64,000 bases of DNA from an uncultured Paracoccaceae bacterium (GTDB lineage: Bacteria; Pseudomonadota; Alphaproteobacteria; Rhodobacterales; Rhodobacteraceae): contig CANMPK010000003.1 of the NCBI GenBank assembly GCA_947499725.1, forward strand, positions 372,001-436,000, given 5' to 3'. The position numbers and the translations under genes are program-made. This document shows, in pieces, positions 8,465 to 16,667 of the stretch (position 1 is its first letter; every line of letters begins with the position of its first letter). The notes under the pieces are model-generated. The model was not told where the DNA came from. It made no database searches and saw only the letters and a program-made list of their open reading frames with translations.

Positions 8465-10303
8465 TTAGCCGGAGACCTGTTCGCGCAGGATCGAGGCTGT
8501 GAGCGAGATCATCAGGTAGATGCCGCTGAAGATCAGGAAGCTGAGCAGCGTGCTTTCAAAGCTGCGCGGGTAGCTTGGATCTTGCGAGGCGACTGGCGCC
8601 ACGGCTGTGGTGAGGTAGCGGACCTGACGGCTGGCTTCGAGCTCTGTTTGTTTGAGCGATTGCAGCGCGGATTGCATGATCAGATCGGCCGTGGCCAAGT
8701 CGGCCTGCGCGATTTGGATCGCTGAGGTTTGCGCCGCAAGAGAGGCATCGCCACCGGTGGCGGCGGTCATGCGGCCTTGCAATTCTGCCAGCAGGTTTTC
8801 GAGGCGGCGAATGCTGCCGCGCGCGCCGTCAACGCGGGCTTGGTTCGGGCGGGCGTTGTCCAGAAGTTGGTTCAGCTCGAGCTGGTTTTCTTGCAGCTCC
8901 AGCTCGTAGGTGCTGATCTGTTGACGCAGGCTGGCGATCAGGCCTTCGGGGTCAAGCACGGTGCCTTCTTGCAGGCGCACCAGTTCAAGCTGGGCGTCGC
9001 GGCGGTCTGCTTTGGCGTCTTCCAAGCTGCGGCGTGCGTCTTTCACTTGGTCTTCGCGTTTACGCTGCGAGAGTTCATCGACGCGTTCTTCGGCATAAGC
9101 GATCAACGCGTTGGAATAGTTGGCGCTGACTTGTGGGTCTGGCGCGAAGACTTCCATGCGGATCACGCCATCAGACGGATCGTAGCCGATTTTCACGTAT
9201 TTCTTATAGACTTTATAGGCTTCTTCGTTGGAGGGATCTTCTGTCAGGCGCTGTAGCGCGTCGATCTCTTCTGAGGAGTAGACATTCTTGAAGCCTTCAT
9301 CGTCGTCCAGCCGGAGCATCGCATCTTTGGATTGCAGATAGGACTGTGTGGCGATGGAATCTGAATTGGTGGCCAATTGCGTGCCCGAGAAGAGGCCGCC
9401 CAAACCGCCGCCGCCTGCGCCGCCTTCGGATTGGATGATCAGGAATTCGGATTTCGTCGAGTACATCGGTGTGGCGATGTTGTAGTAATACCAGCCCGCC
9501 AAAAGCGTTGGCAGCATCACAAAGGCCGCCAGACGCGAGAACATGAGCATGGATTTGCGACGGCGACGGCGGGCGATGTCTTTTTGGATGTCGCCAATTT
9601 CGCGCACGCGGCGTTCGGCCGGTGCCGCCATTTCCATGCTTGGCAGGTTTCCCCCACCGGCTGGTTGCGTTTGTGGCAGGTTGGCTGTGCCACCTGGGCC
9701 GCCCTCTGGGGCTGCCATTTCAAGCATGTTGGAGCGGCGGAACGGATCTTGGCCATTTTGGCGCAACAGGCGGACGGCGTCATAGTCTGACGTGGCTGCG
9801 AGGTTGTGCTTTTGGGCCAGACGGCGTGCCATGCGCAATTGGCGACCTGTCAGGCCTTCCTGACGGATGGCGGCCAGTTCCTGTTCGGGATTGGCGGCGG
9901 GCGGCATAGAAGAGGGCGGTGCAGTTGTGCCGGTGGTTGGAGCAGCTGCTGCGGCGGGTGCTGCTGCGGCAGGGGCTGCCCCTGCTATCATTTCCAAACC
10001 GTTTACATCTTCGTCTGGAGATGTCGGCATTGGGTTTTGACCGTCGGCCCCTGGGGCGGCATCCACGGGCGCAATGCGGGCGCGGCGTTCTGCGGAGCGG
10101 GCCAGACGTTCTTTGCGGCGCGCGGCACGATCTGAGATATCTTCCGGCGCAGCGTCGGGGACCGCTTGTGCGGGCGTGGTTGCAGGCATTGGCGCAGCGG
10201 CTGCTGCATCAACGGCCTGAGGCGCTGGTGCGGGTTGCTCGGCTGCGGCTTGGGCAGCGCCGCGGCGGATGCGGTATTTTTTAGCCTTGGGTGCGGTAGT
10301 CAT
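8465..10303 (-). CDS. kpsE: Capsule polysaccharide export inner-membrane protein (KpsE/Wzz family) with long Ala/Pro-rich N-terminus
   Basis: Polysaccharide co-polymerase-type protein, 612 residues from the ATG at 10303. About 220 N-terminal residues are low-complexity Ala/Pro/Arg-rich and probably cytoplasmic. A first membrane span follows (SRLAAFVMLPTLLAGWYYY), then a long periplasmic coiled coil (KREDQVKDARRSLEDAKADR onward) and a C-terminal span (FESTLLSFLIFSGIYLMI). KpsE links the ABC exporter to the outer-membrane channel in capsule secretion. KpsE of E. coli is about 380 residues, so the N-terminal extension is notable. The start overlaps the end of kpsT by 23 bases. An upstream in-frame start at 10351 is possible but lies deeper inside kpsT. 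Confidence 0.85.
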   Translation of the reverse strand: MTTAPKAKKYRIRRGAAQAAAEQPAPAPQAVDAAAAAPMPATTPAQAVPDAAPEDISDRAARRKERLARSAERRARIAPVDAAPGADGQNPMPTSPDEDVNGLEMIAGAAPAAAAPAAAAAPTTGTTAPPSSMPPAANPEQELAAIRQEGLTGRQLRMARRLAQKHNLAATSDYDAVRLLRQNGQDPFRRSNMLEMAAPEGGPGGTANLPQTQPAGGGNLPSMEMAAPAERRVREIGDIQKDIARRRRRKSMLMFSRLAAFVMLPTLLAGWYYYNIATPMYSTKSEFLIIQSEGGAGGGGLGGLFSGTQLATNSDSIATQSYLQSKDAMLRLDDDEGFKNVYSSEEIDALQRLTEDPSNEEAYKVYKKYVKIGYDPSDGVIRMEVFAPDPQVSANYSNALIAYAEERVDELSQRKREDQVKDARRSLEDAKADRRDAQLELVRLQEGTVLDPEGLIASLRQQISTYELELQENQLELNQLLDNARPNQARVDGARGSIRRLENLLAELQGRMTAATGGDASLAAQTSAIQIAQADLATADLIMQSALQSLKQTELEASRQVRYLTTAVAPVASQDPSYPRSFESTLLSFLIFSGIYLMISLTASILREQVSG

Positions 10304-10940
10304 AAAGCTGCTTTGCCTCTTCCAAGGTGTTGAACATGTGTAATTGCCCATTTAACAGCACTGCGGCTTCACGGGCAAATTTCTCGAGCGTCTTTGGTTG
10401 GTGGGAGACAATGATCATTGTCGTCGTGCGCAGGCGCTCGCGCAGCACTTCGCCGGCTTTGCGGTTAAATTCCACGTCGGTGGAAGAGGGCATGCCTTCG
10501 TCCACCAGATAGATATCGAAATCCAAGGCGAGCATCAGCGCAAAGGTAAAGCGCGCGCGCATGCCTGAGGAATAGGTGCCCAGCGGTTGGTCGAAGTATT
10601 CTTCGAGGCCACATAGCCAGCGGCAGAAGGCTTCGACATAGTCCGGGTCCAGCCCATAGAGCCGCGCGATGTAGCGCGAGTTTTCCACGGCCGTGTGTTT
10701 GTTCACCACGCCGCCCATAAAGCCCAAGGGGAAGGAAATACGGCAGGTGCGGCGAATTTCGCCTTCGTCGGGCTTTTCCAGACCGGCCATCATATTGACC
10801 AGCGTGGTTTTACCCGTGCCGTTTGGCGCGAGGATGCCGAGCGAACGGCCCAATTCCACGCGAAAAGACACGCGATCAAGGATCACCTTGCGCTGTGTAC
10901 CTGTCCAGAAGGACTTACTTACGTTCTCAAATTCGAGCAT
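10281..10940 (-). CDS. kpsT: Capsule polysaccharide ABC transporter ATP-binding protein (KpsT/CtrD type)
   Basis: A 219-residue ABC ATPase; the start at 10940 has GGAG six bases upstream. Motifs: a Walker A variant LAPNGTGKTT (37-46) with Ala38 where the first Gly normally stands, signature YSSGMRARF, Walker B IYLVDEGMPSS and the H-loop IIVSHQ. The short form with DEGMPSSTDVEFNRK matches the capsule/O-antigen exporter class, which moves lipid-linked polysaccharide across the inner membrane. Its permease partner kpsM is not next to it; nhaA comes next upstream. kpsT and kpsE form a two-gene unit. The Ala in the P-loop may lower ATP affinity or be tolerated in this subgroup. Confidence 0.9.
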   Translation of the reverse strand: MLEFENVSKSFWTGTQRKVILDRVSFRVELGRSLGILAPNGTGKTTLVNMMAGLEKPDEGEIRRTCRISFPLGFMGGVVNKHTAVENSRYIARLYGLDPDYVEAFCRWLCGLEEYFDQPLGTYSSGMRARFTFALMLALDFDIYLVDEGMPSSTDVEFNRKAGEVLRERLRTTTMIIVSHQPKTLEKFAREAAVLLNGQLHMFNTLEEAKQLYDYRTQG

Positions 10941-11092
10941 GTCTGCTCCGGCGCTGCTCTGGTCGTTGCTCGGACCTGTCCCCAAGTCTTTGCAAAAACG
11001 TCTTAACGTCCCATTTTGGGATCTTTGGCGTATTATGTCGTATTTGGTTTAGTTCTGACAACATGTGTCAGCGGAAAAGGGAAAGAAAAACA

Positions 11093-11122
11093 AAGAAACC
11101 GGCGCGAATGCACCGGTTTCTG
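11093..11122 (-). terminator. Intrinsic terminator after nhaA
   Basis: GAAACCGG (11095-11102) pairs with CCGGTTTC (11113-11120). On the minus strand the stem is followed by TTTGTTTTTC, so it ends the nhaA transcript. It also isolates the kpsT promoter region (10941-11090). Confidence 0.85.
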
Positions 11123-11142
11123 GTTGTTTTTGTTAGGTCGGC

Positions 11143-12402
11143 TTACTCTGCTGCGGGCAAATTGATCTTTTGCACGCGGAACAAACGCCCCGATACGATG
11201 GCAAAGATCGCTGCTGCGAAGCTGAGAAGCGCGCCCATCTTGGCGGCGTCTTGGACGTCACCCGGTGCGAAGGCGACCGATGCCACAAACAGAGACACGG
11301 TGAAACCAATCGCGGCGACGAAGCCGATGACGATCAGATCGACGATCCTCATGCCTTGCGGAATGCCAAGCCCAAGCGGTTTGGCCGCGATCCAGCCAAA
11401 GAGCAGAATGCCAATTGGTTTACCGATGATCAGGCCCGCCAGAACCAGCCATGTTGCATCGCCAATGGCGCTGAGTTCCACGCCCGCGTTGAGCAGACCG
11501 AAGAAGAACAGGATCACTTCGACAGGGTGTTTCAGCGCGTGTTCGATCACGTTGAGCAGATCGTGCAGTCGGGTTTCTGCTTCGGAGAAGAAACCAAAGG
11601 CACGGTCAGCGTGTGGGATCGCCGGAACGATTGGCAGCAGGCCCAAAGCTGGGTGCAGACCAGAGCGCATGAAGCCATACCAGCTGATGCAGGCGGCAAG
11701 CGCGTAAGGCACAAAGTGCAGGTTCTTACGGACCCAAGTGGAGTTCGGGCGCGCTTCGTTGCCGCGATCCAAGCGGCGTGGCAGCCAGTTGAAGATCAGG
11801 AACACCCCAACCGCCGCTGCCAGAGATAGCAGAAGCCATTCAGGGGCCAGCTCGCTGGACGGGTAGAAGATTGCCAGAATGATCAGGCCAACCGCGTCAT
11901 CTGCGATGGCCAAAAGCAACAGGAAGCGCACCGCTGGGTGGCCTGCGCCAAAGACGATGCGGCCAATCAGGTAAGAGAACGCGATGTCTGTCGCAGTTGG
12001 GATCGCCCAACCGTTCGCCACGGCGCTGTATGTGTCAGAGCCCAGCAAGAACGCCATACCGAGGTAGACGCCGATTGGGCCGAACATGCCGCCGGCTGTT
12101 GCGAACAAAGGTGTCGCTGCTTTTTTGCCGCGCAGTGAGCCGTCTTTTAGAATGACGGCTTCCCAGACTTCTTTGGCCGCGATGGCGAAGAAGAGGGCCA
12201 TAAGAATATCATTCACCAGGTAATGCAGCGTCAGTGTGCGATGCCCGTGGTGGTAGTGGCCAATTGGGGCATGATCCCAAATGACGAATTCAACGAAATG
12301 ATGATATGTTTCTGGGTTCGTATTCGCCCAGACAAGCGCAAGGATTGCGCCGATGATCAACAGAAGCGAATAGTTCGTCAGAAAATTCCAGACGCGATAC
12401 AT
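11143..12402 (-). CDS. nhaA: Na+/H+ antiporter NhaA
   Basis: A 419-residue polytopic inner-membrane protein that exchanges internal Na+ for external H+, important for salt and alkaline tolerance. The ATG at 12402 follows GGGGAGAA and is preferred over an upstream in-frame start at 12483. Landmarks are TATDIAFSYLIGRIVF and LLLLAIADDAVGLIILAIFY, whose paired Asp residues correspond to the ion-binding site, and the C-terminal VDLIVIGFVAAIGFTVSLF. Hydrophobic segments cover nearly the whole length. It is a single-gene unit between two terminators. A sodium antiporter suits a marine organism. Confidence 0.96.
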   Translation of the reverse strand: MYRVWNFLTNYSLLLIIGAILALVWANTNPETYHHFVEFVIWDHAPIGHYHHGHRTLTLHYLVNDILMALFFAIAAKEVWEAVILKDGSLRGKKAATPLFATAGGMFGPIGVYLGMAFLLGSDTYSAVANGWAIPTATDIAFSYLIGRIVFGAGHPAVRFLLLLAIADDAVGLIILAIFYPSSELAPEWLLLSLAAAVGVFLIFNWLPRRLDRGNEARPNSTWVRKNLHFVPYALAACISWYGFMRSGLHPALGLLPIVPAIPHADRAFGFFSEAETRLHDLLNVIEHALKHPVEVILFFFGLLNAGVELSAIGDATWLVLAGLIIGKPIGILLFGWIAAKPLGLGIPQGMRIVDLIVIGFVAAIGFTVSLFVASVAFAPGDVQDAAKMGALLSFAAAIFAIVSGRLFRVQKINLPAAE

Positions 12403-12553
12403 CGTTTCTCCCCATAGTTTTGTTTTGACGTGACCTATCTCAATTAGGGTCGCGCGGCAATAAATACAGGAGGGAAGCGGCATTTTGACGTGGTAAAACT
12501 GTGAAACAATCGCGTTAGTCCCAATTTGAGTGCATTGGGGGGGAGTTAACGCT

Positions 12554-12580
12554 CAAAGGGCGCCTTAATGACGCCCTTTG
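12554..12580 (-). terminator. Terminator-like hairpin after the permease gene
   Basis: CAAAGGGCG (12554-12562) pairs perfectly with CGCCCTTTG (12572-12580). On the minus strand only a short T-rich tail follows, so efficiency is uncertain. It lies between the permease stop and the nhaA promoter. Confidence 0.65.
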
Positions 12581-12600
12581 CTCAGAATCACGACCGGTCT

Positions 12601-13629
12601 TTAGGCGACGGCTTGCCAGATTAGGCCCGCTGTAAAACTGCCGACAAAGGCCAAGCCCAAATAGGCGGCGAAAATGCGCGGTTTTACAAGCGCCCAAACC
12701 GCGATGGCGGCGGGGATGCAGCTGACGCCTCCGGCGAGCATGAAGCTCATGGCGGCGCCATTGGCCATGCCTTGCTGCAAAAGCGCGGCGACCAGCGGTA
12801 CGGCGGCGTAGCCGTTCAGGTAGGCGGGCGCGCCCACCAATGCGCCTAGGAAAATTGGCTGAACCCCTTCGCCGCCCAAGAAGGTCGCGACCCATTCGGC
12901 GGGCACATAGTGGATCATCAGTGCTTCGAGCACATAGGCGAGGGTGAGCCATTTCAGCAGGAAGAACGCGTTTTCGAGGGTGGCGTTTTTGAACACAGTG
13001 CGGCGGGTGGCGTCTTGCCAGAAAGCCCAGACGGGTTTTTCTGAAAACGGCGCTTTCACGCCGCAGCATCCGCCCACTTGGGGTGTTTCGCGCAAGGGAT
13101 CTGCGAAGACGGCGGATTTGGCGAGGGCCATGGTGGTAAACCCTCCGAAGAGGCCAAGCCCGACGGCGGCAAGCGTTTTGGCGATGGCGAAGTCAAAGCC
13201 GAGCGTGCCGGCGGTGATGGAAAACATGGCGGGGTCCATCAGAGGCGAGGCGAGCCAGAAGGCCATAACGGCAGACAGCGGGGTGCCTGCGGCCAGAAGG
13301 GCGGCGATGAAGGGGATGACCTCGCATGAACAGAATGGTGATATCCCGCCAAGCAGGGCGGCAAGGATGATCATGCGGCTTTCGCGGCCCTGAAACGCTT
13401 TGGAAATCGTGTTTTCGGCGCCCGTGGCCTTTAGATAGCCGATCGCGAGGACCGCGAAGAGAATGTAGGGGGCTGTGGAGGCAAGCGCCTGAATCGTGAA
13501 GGTTAGGGTTGGGCTGAGTTGAGGGGGATCGAACACGGCAACGGCGAGCAGGATCAGAGCTGTGACGAGCCATGCTTTGTCGATGCGGGACCAGATTGAG
13601 TTGCGCGGGGATTGGGTGGTGTCAGCCAT
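12601..13629 (-). CDS. Permease of the DUF318/UPF0718 (YraQ/ArsP) family
   Basis: A 342-residue polytopic membrane protein starting at ATG 13629 with GGAG nine bases upstream. The family signature is SPFCSCEVIPFIAALL (with CxC) followed by a matching repeat ending LAGGVSCIPAAIAVWAL; an internal GGCCG lies in a loop. ArsP members export trivalent organoarsenicals, and others are implicated in copper or other metal handling. Its start overlaps the end of the ArsR-family regulator gene by eight bases, so the pair is co-expressed and the permease is probably induced by the regulator's ligand. The substrate is not proven. A longer in-frame start exists but would run deep into the regulator gene. 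Confidence 0.85.
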   Translation of the reverse strand: MADTTQSPRNSIWSRIDKAWLVTALILLAVAVFDPPQLSPTLTFTIQALASTAPYILFAVLAIGYLKATGAENTISKAFQGRESRMIILAALLGGISPFCSCEVIPFIAALLAAGTPLSAVMAFWLASPLMDPAMFSITAGTLGFDFAIAKTLAAVGLGLFGGFTTMALAKSAVFADPLRETPQVGGCCGVKAPFSEKPVWAFWQDATRRTVFKNATLENAFFLLKWLTLAYVLEALMIHYVPAEWVATFLGGEGVQPIFLGALVGAPAYLNGYAAVPLVAALLQQGMANGAAMSFMLAGGVSCIPAAIAVWALVKPRIFAAYLGLAFVGSFTAGLIWQAVA

Positions 13630-13963
13630 GGTCGTGATCTCCGGCGTCGCAGGCATCTGCGCAGCATTCTTTGAGTAGGAATTCGGATAAGATGCGCAGC
13701 TCGTGATAGGCGACGGCGGCGCAGATGATGCTGCGGCCTTGTTTTTCCTGCACCACAAGACCGGCTTGGGTGAGGATTTTCATATGATGGGTGAGAGTGG
13801 ACCCTGTGACTTTGCTGCGTTTGCCCAGCTCTCCGATTGAAAGGCCTTGATCGCCTGCGCGCACAAGGCAGCGCAAAACGGCGAGCCGTTGTTCGGAGCC
13901 AAGAGCGGCGAAGGTGGAGGCGGCGACTTCGAGGGAGAGGTCTTGAGGGTTGGACATTTTCAT
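13622..13963 (-). CDS. ArsR/SmtB family metal(loid)-sensing repressor
   Basis: A 113-residue winged-helix repressor with the DNA-recognition segment SKVTGSTLTHHMKILTQAGL (51-70). The C-terminal tail carries C100, C101 and C105 plus H110 and H112, so the likely sensor site is a C-C-x3-C cluster with nearby histidines. Such clusters bind As(III), Sb(III) or soft metals. It overlaps and precedes the permease gene, and two identical-spacing palindromes lie directly upstream, consistent with autorepression. The first Met (13963) and a second at 13957 are both possible starts; no strong Shine-Dalgarno is visible before either. Arsenic is the most likely ligand by analogy but is not shown. Confidence 0.85.
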   Translation of the reverse strand: MKMSNPQDLSLEVAASTFAALGSEQRLAVLRCLVRAGDQGLSIGELGKRSKVTGSTLTHHMKILTQAGLVVQEKQGRSIICAAVAYHELRILSEFLLKECCADACDAGDHDHG

Positions 13964-13983
13964 ATTTCTAGAATTGTCGAAAT
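13964..13983. promoter_or_regulatory. Operator palindrome O1 for the ArsR-family regulator
   Basis: ATTTCTA-N6-TCGAAAT, one mismatch from perfect symmetry. It abuts the regulator start codon and has the same half-site and spacing as the second palindrome. Centres of the two sites are 40 bp apart. Confidence 0.65.
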
Positions 13984-14003
13984 AAATGAGTCGCGCAAGA
14001 GTT

Positions 14004-14023
14004 ATTTCGATAAAGTTCGAAAT
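14004..14023. promoter_or_regulatory. Operator palindrome O2 for the ArsR-family regulator
   Basis: ATTTCGA-N6-TCGAAAT, a perfect inverted repeat in the divergent gap between the regulator and the Hint-domain gene (start 14152). Together with O1 it forms a pair that would block the regulator-permease promoter. Whether it also affects the Hint gene is unknown. Confidence 0.68.
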
Positions 14024-14151
14024 GAATTCATTCAGGTTAACGTTGGGTCAGGTGCCTCTGCCTCAATTTTAAGGCGATTTTTAGATTTTTCCCCGTGAAG
14101 CACGTTGTCGCATGCTGACACTTAACCTTGGTGGGGACCAAGGGGTGAAAA

Positions 14152-15213
14152 ATGCCAGTTTTTGACTTAAATTATGTTTACCAACTCTCGGACTTTGACA
14201 CGAGCGGGAGCAACCAAGCGGTTCCGAACGAACAAGGCGCGCAGGCCGCGGGCACGCCGCCGTTCAATCTGGCAATTGATGCCAATGCAGGGCCTTTGCA
14301 GATTGACGTGTCGGATACAGACAGCGGTTTTGATGAAATCAACAACAGCGGTCAGGTGCTGCAAAGCGCCGTGACGATTGATGGGGTGACCTATCCCGCG
14401 GGCTCTTCGGTGATCGTGAATTATGAGCTGTCTACGGATGATGGATTTCTTGGATATTCCATCACCATCGGCGGCAGCAACTCTGGCAATAACACCACAA
14501 CCGCCTTTGTGACCAATGGACCAATGGTTCCAGGGCAGACTTATACGTTCACCAGTGAAGGCAACATTGGCCGAGGATCGCGCGACTACGACCAATTCGC
14601 TTGTTTTGTGCGTGGTACGCAGATTGCGACCTATGACGGCAGCATTGCCGTTGAAGATTTGACCATTGGTGAAGATGTGCTGACGCATGACGGCCGTGTG
14701 ACCACCGTACGGGGCGTGTTGCATCGTCGTCTAAGCGCCGCGCAGTTGAGGGAGCACCCACAGCTCTTTCCTGTGCGGATCGTCGCGGGAGCTCTTGGTG
14801 GGGCCCTCCCGCGGCGAGACCTTCTGGTGTCGCCGCAGCATCGCATGTTGGTGTCATCTGTGGTGGCGCGGCGTATGTTTGCGGCGCAAGAGGTTTTGGT
14901 GGCGGCCAAGAAGCTGTTGCCTTTGCCCGGGGTGATTGTGGATGAGACCTTGGAAGAGGTGGAGTATTACCACGTCGTTCTGGATCGCCATGAGGTGCTG
15001 TTGGCAGAAGGCGCGCCAAGCGAGAGTTTTTTCTGTGGTGAAGAGGCAATTGCGGGGCTGACTCCGAAGCAACGCCTCGAGCTGTTGGCGATTTTCCCTG
15101 AATTGGCAGAGGCGCGGCGTGCGCCGAAGGCGGCTTTGCCGATCCCTGAGGGGCGGTTGCAGAAAAAGCTGATCTCGGTCCATGCGGCGCGTGGTTTGCG
15201 GGTGTTTAAGTAA
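14152..15213 (+). CDS. Hint-domain (Hedgehog/intein-type) protein
   Basis: A 353-residue protein. Residues 1-149 form an acidic, Gly/Asn/Thr-rich, beta-strand-like region with no Cys and no obvious Sec signal. The Hint domain begins at C151 (ACFVRGTQIATYDG), continues with VEDLTIGEDVLTHDG and the block-B-like SPQHRMLV (H230), and ends near EYYHVVLDRHEVLLAEG. Hint domains cleave their own backbone at the leading Cys through a thioester. Many Rhodobacteraceae carry such proteins, often exported by type I secretion, with unknown function. The run AAGGGGTG precedes the ATG. It is divergent from the ArsR-family gene and stands alone. Autoprocessing is inferred from the motif only. Confidence 0.82.
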   Translation: MPVFDLNYVYQLSDFDTSGSNQAVPNEQGAQAAGTPPFNLAIDANAGPLQIDVSDTDSGFDEINNSGQVLQSAVTIDGVTYPAGSSVIVNYELSTDDGFLGYSITIGGSNSGNNTTTAFVTNGPMVPGQTYTFTSEGNIGRGSRDYDQFACFVRGTQIATYDGSIAVEDLTIGEDVLTHDGRVTTVRGVLHRRLSAAQLREHPQLFPVRIVAGALGGALPRRDLLVSPQHRMLVSSVVARRMFAAQEVLVAAKKLLPLPGVIVDETLEEVEYYHVVLDRHEVLLAEGAPSESFFCGEEAIAGLTPKQRLELLAIFPELAEARRAPKAALPIPEGRLQKKLISVHAARGLRVFK

Positions 15214-15256
15214 CAGAATGGCTTGCGCCGCTGCGCTGTCTTTACGACAGTGCAGC

Positions 15257-15835
15257 ATGGGTTTGATCTCTGACATTGAAAACTGCCGCTTGTGCGCGGA
15301 TCGGTTCGCAGCGACGGCCACAGCCCATGCGCCGCGGCCTGTGGTGTGGTTTCAGCCTGATGCGCGAATTTTGATCGCGGGGCAGGCGCCCGGGATGCGG
15401 GTGCATAAGAGTGGACGCCCTTTTACCGACCCATCGGGGGATCGCCTGCGCGATTGGATGGGGATTGATGAAGCGGTGTTTTACGACAAGAGCCGTATTG
15501 CGATTGTGCCCATGGGCTTTTGCTTTCCCGGATATACGGCCAAAGGGGCAGACCTGCCGCCGCCTGCGATATGCGCCAAGACGTGGCGCACCGATGTGAT
15601 GGAGATGCTTGGCGAGGTGCGCCTGACCCTGCTTGTGGGGGGATTGGCGCAGAACTGGCATATGGGGAAGGGCTCTGTAACGGCGCGTGTGGCGGATTGG
15701 CAGAGCACGGCCCCGCGCGTCTTTCCCTTGCCTCATCCGTCGTGGCGCAATACTGGGTGGCTGAAGAAACACCCTTGGTTTGAAAAGACGCTGCTGCCCG
15801 AGCTGCGTCACGCCGTGACGGAGGCTTTGACATGA
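15257..15835 (+). CDS. Uracil-DNA glycosylase family protein
   Basis: A 192-residue protein with the UDG-superfamily layout: an early Cys pair (NCRLCADRF), the water-activating region GQAPGMRVHKSGRPFTDPSG, a central Pro-rich FCFPGYTAKGADLPPP and the C-terminal HPSWRNTGW. Family members excise uracil from DNA, and families 4/5 carry an iron-sulfur cluster; here only some of the expected Cys positions are seen, so cluster binding is uncertain. The ATG at 15257 was chosen because the resemblance to family members begins there; two upstream in-frame starts would overlap the Hint gene. The last four bases overlap the sseB-like start. Confidence 0.78.
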   Translation: MGLISDIENCRLCADRFAATATAHAPRPVVWFQPDARILIAGQAPGMRVHKSGRPFTDPSGDRLRDWMGIDEAVFYDKSRIAIVPMGFCFPGYTAKGADLPPPAICAKTWRTDVMEMLGEVRLTLLVGGLAQNWHMGKGSVTARVADWQSTAPRVFPLPHPSWRNTGWLKKHPWFEKTLLPELRHAVTEALT

Positions 15836-16620
15836 GCGACACCCCTATTGATCTGGCCCATGCGGCGATGGAGGCTGCTCCGCAGGATGATGCAGCGCGT
15901 TTGCGGTTTTATGAGCGGTTGGCGGATGCGGAGCTGTTCTTGCTTTTGGAAAAGGAACCAGAAGGCGAGACGATTTCGCCGGAGGTGTTTGAAGTACAGG
16001 ATCAGTCTTTTGTGCTGGTGTTTGATACGGATGAGCGTTTGGCCAAGTTCGTCGGAAAGCCTGCGCCTTATGCGGCTTTGTCGGGCCGGATGATTGCGCA
16101 GATGCTGGCGCCGTCTGGGATTGGCTTGGGGGTGAACCTTGAGGTTGCTCCGTCGTCGATTTTGATCCCCGGGGATGCGGTGAGCTGGTTGGTTGAGACT
16201 TTGGACAATAGCCCCGACGAGGTAGAGGCCAAGGTGGATGCCTTTACCGCGCCTGCGGGGTTGCCGGAGGCCTTGGTGACCGCATTGGATGCAAAGCTTT
16301 CCACCGCTGTTGGCTTGGCGCGCTGGGCCTATTTGGTGGGCACCGAGCATGAAAGCGGGATGAAGTCGCATATGATTGGCTTTGTGGGCGCGATCCCTGA
16401 AGCGCAGGGGGCTTTGGCCAAGGCTGTGTCGGAAGCGCTGACCTTTAGCGGGATTGATGCGGGGGCCTTGGATGTGGGCTTCTTTGACACATCCGATCCT
16501 GTGGCCGCGCAATTGGCGCGAGTGGGGTTGCGGTTTGATTTGCCAGAGCCGGAAGCGCGCACGGAATATGTGCAGGTTGCACCAGGCAGCGATCCTGAGA
16601 AACCGCCCAAGCTGCGCTAG
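15832..16620 (+). CDS. SseB family protein
   Basis: A 262-residue soluble protein resembling the SseB-type domain: an N-terminal FYERLADAELFLLLEKEP stretch, then VFDTDERLAKFVGKPAPYAALSGR and GLGVNLEVAPSSILIPGDAV. The C-terminal half resembles the SseB C-terminal module. Despite the name, in alphaproteobacteria these are not linked to type III secretion and their function is unknown. It is translationally coupled to the uracil-DNA glycosylase gene by an ATGA overlap. No signal peptide or membrane span is seen. Confidence 0.72.
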   Translation: MSDTPIDLAHAAMEAAPQDDAARLRFYERLADAELFLLLEKEPEGETISPEVFEVQDQSFVLVFDTDERLAKFVGKPAPYAALSGRMIAQMLAPSGIGLGVNLEVAPSSILIPGDAVSWLVETLDNSPDEVEAKVDAFTAPAGLPEALVTALDAKLSTAVGLARWAYLVGTEHESGMKSHMIGFVGAIPEAQGALAKAVSEALTFSGIDAGALDVGFFDTSDPVAAQLARVGLRFDLPEPEARTEYVQVAPGSDPEKPPKLR

Positions 16621-16626
16621 GTCGGT

Positions 16627-16660
16627 GGCCTGCGGCGCAGGTATTTTTTCCAAGAAGAAG
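16627..16660 (+). repeat. Gene-end element, copy A
   Basis: GCCTGCGGCGCAGG followed by TATTTTTTCCAAGAAGAAG. It begins six bases after the sseB-like stop and ends just before the convergent ghrA-like stop. It shares its core with three other copies in this window. Confidence 0.7.
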
Positions 16661-16667
16661 ACTGGGG

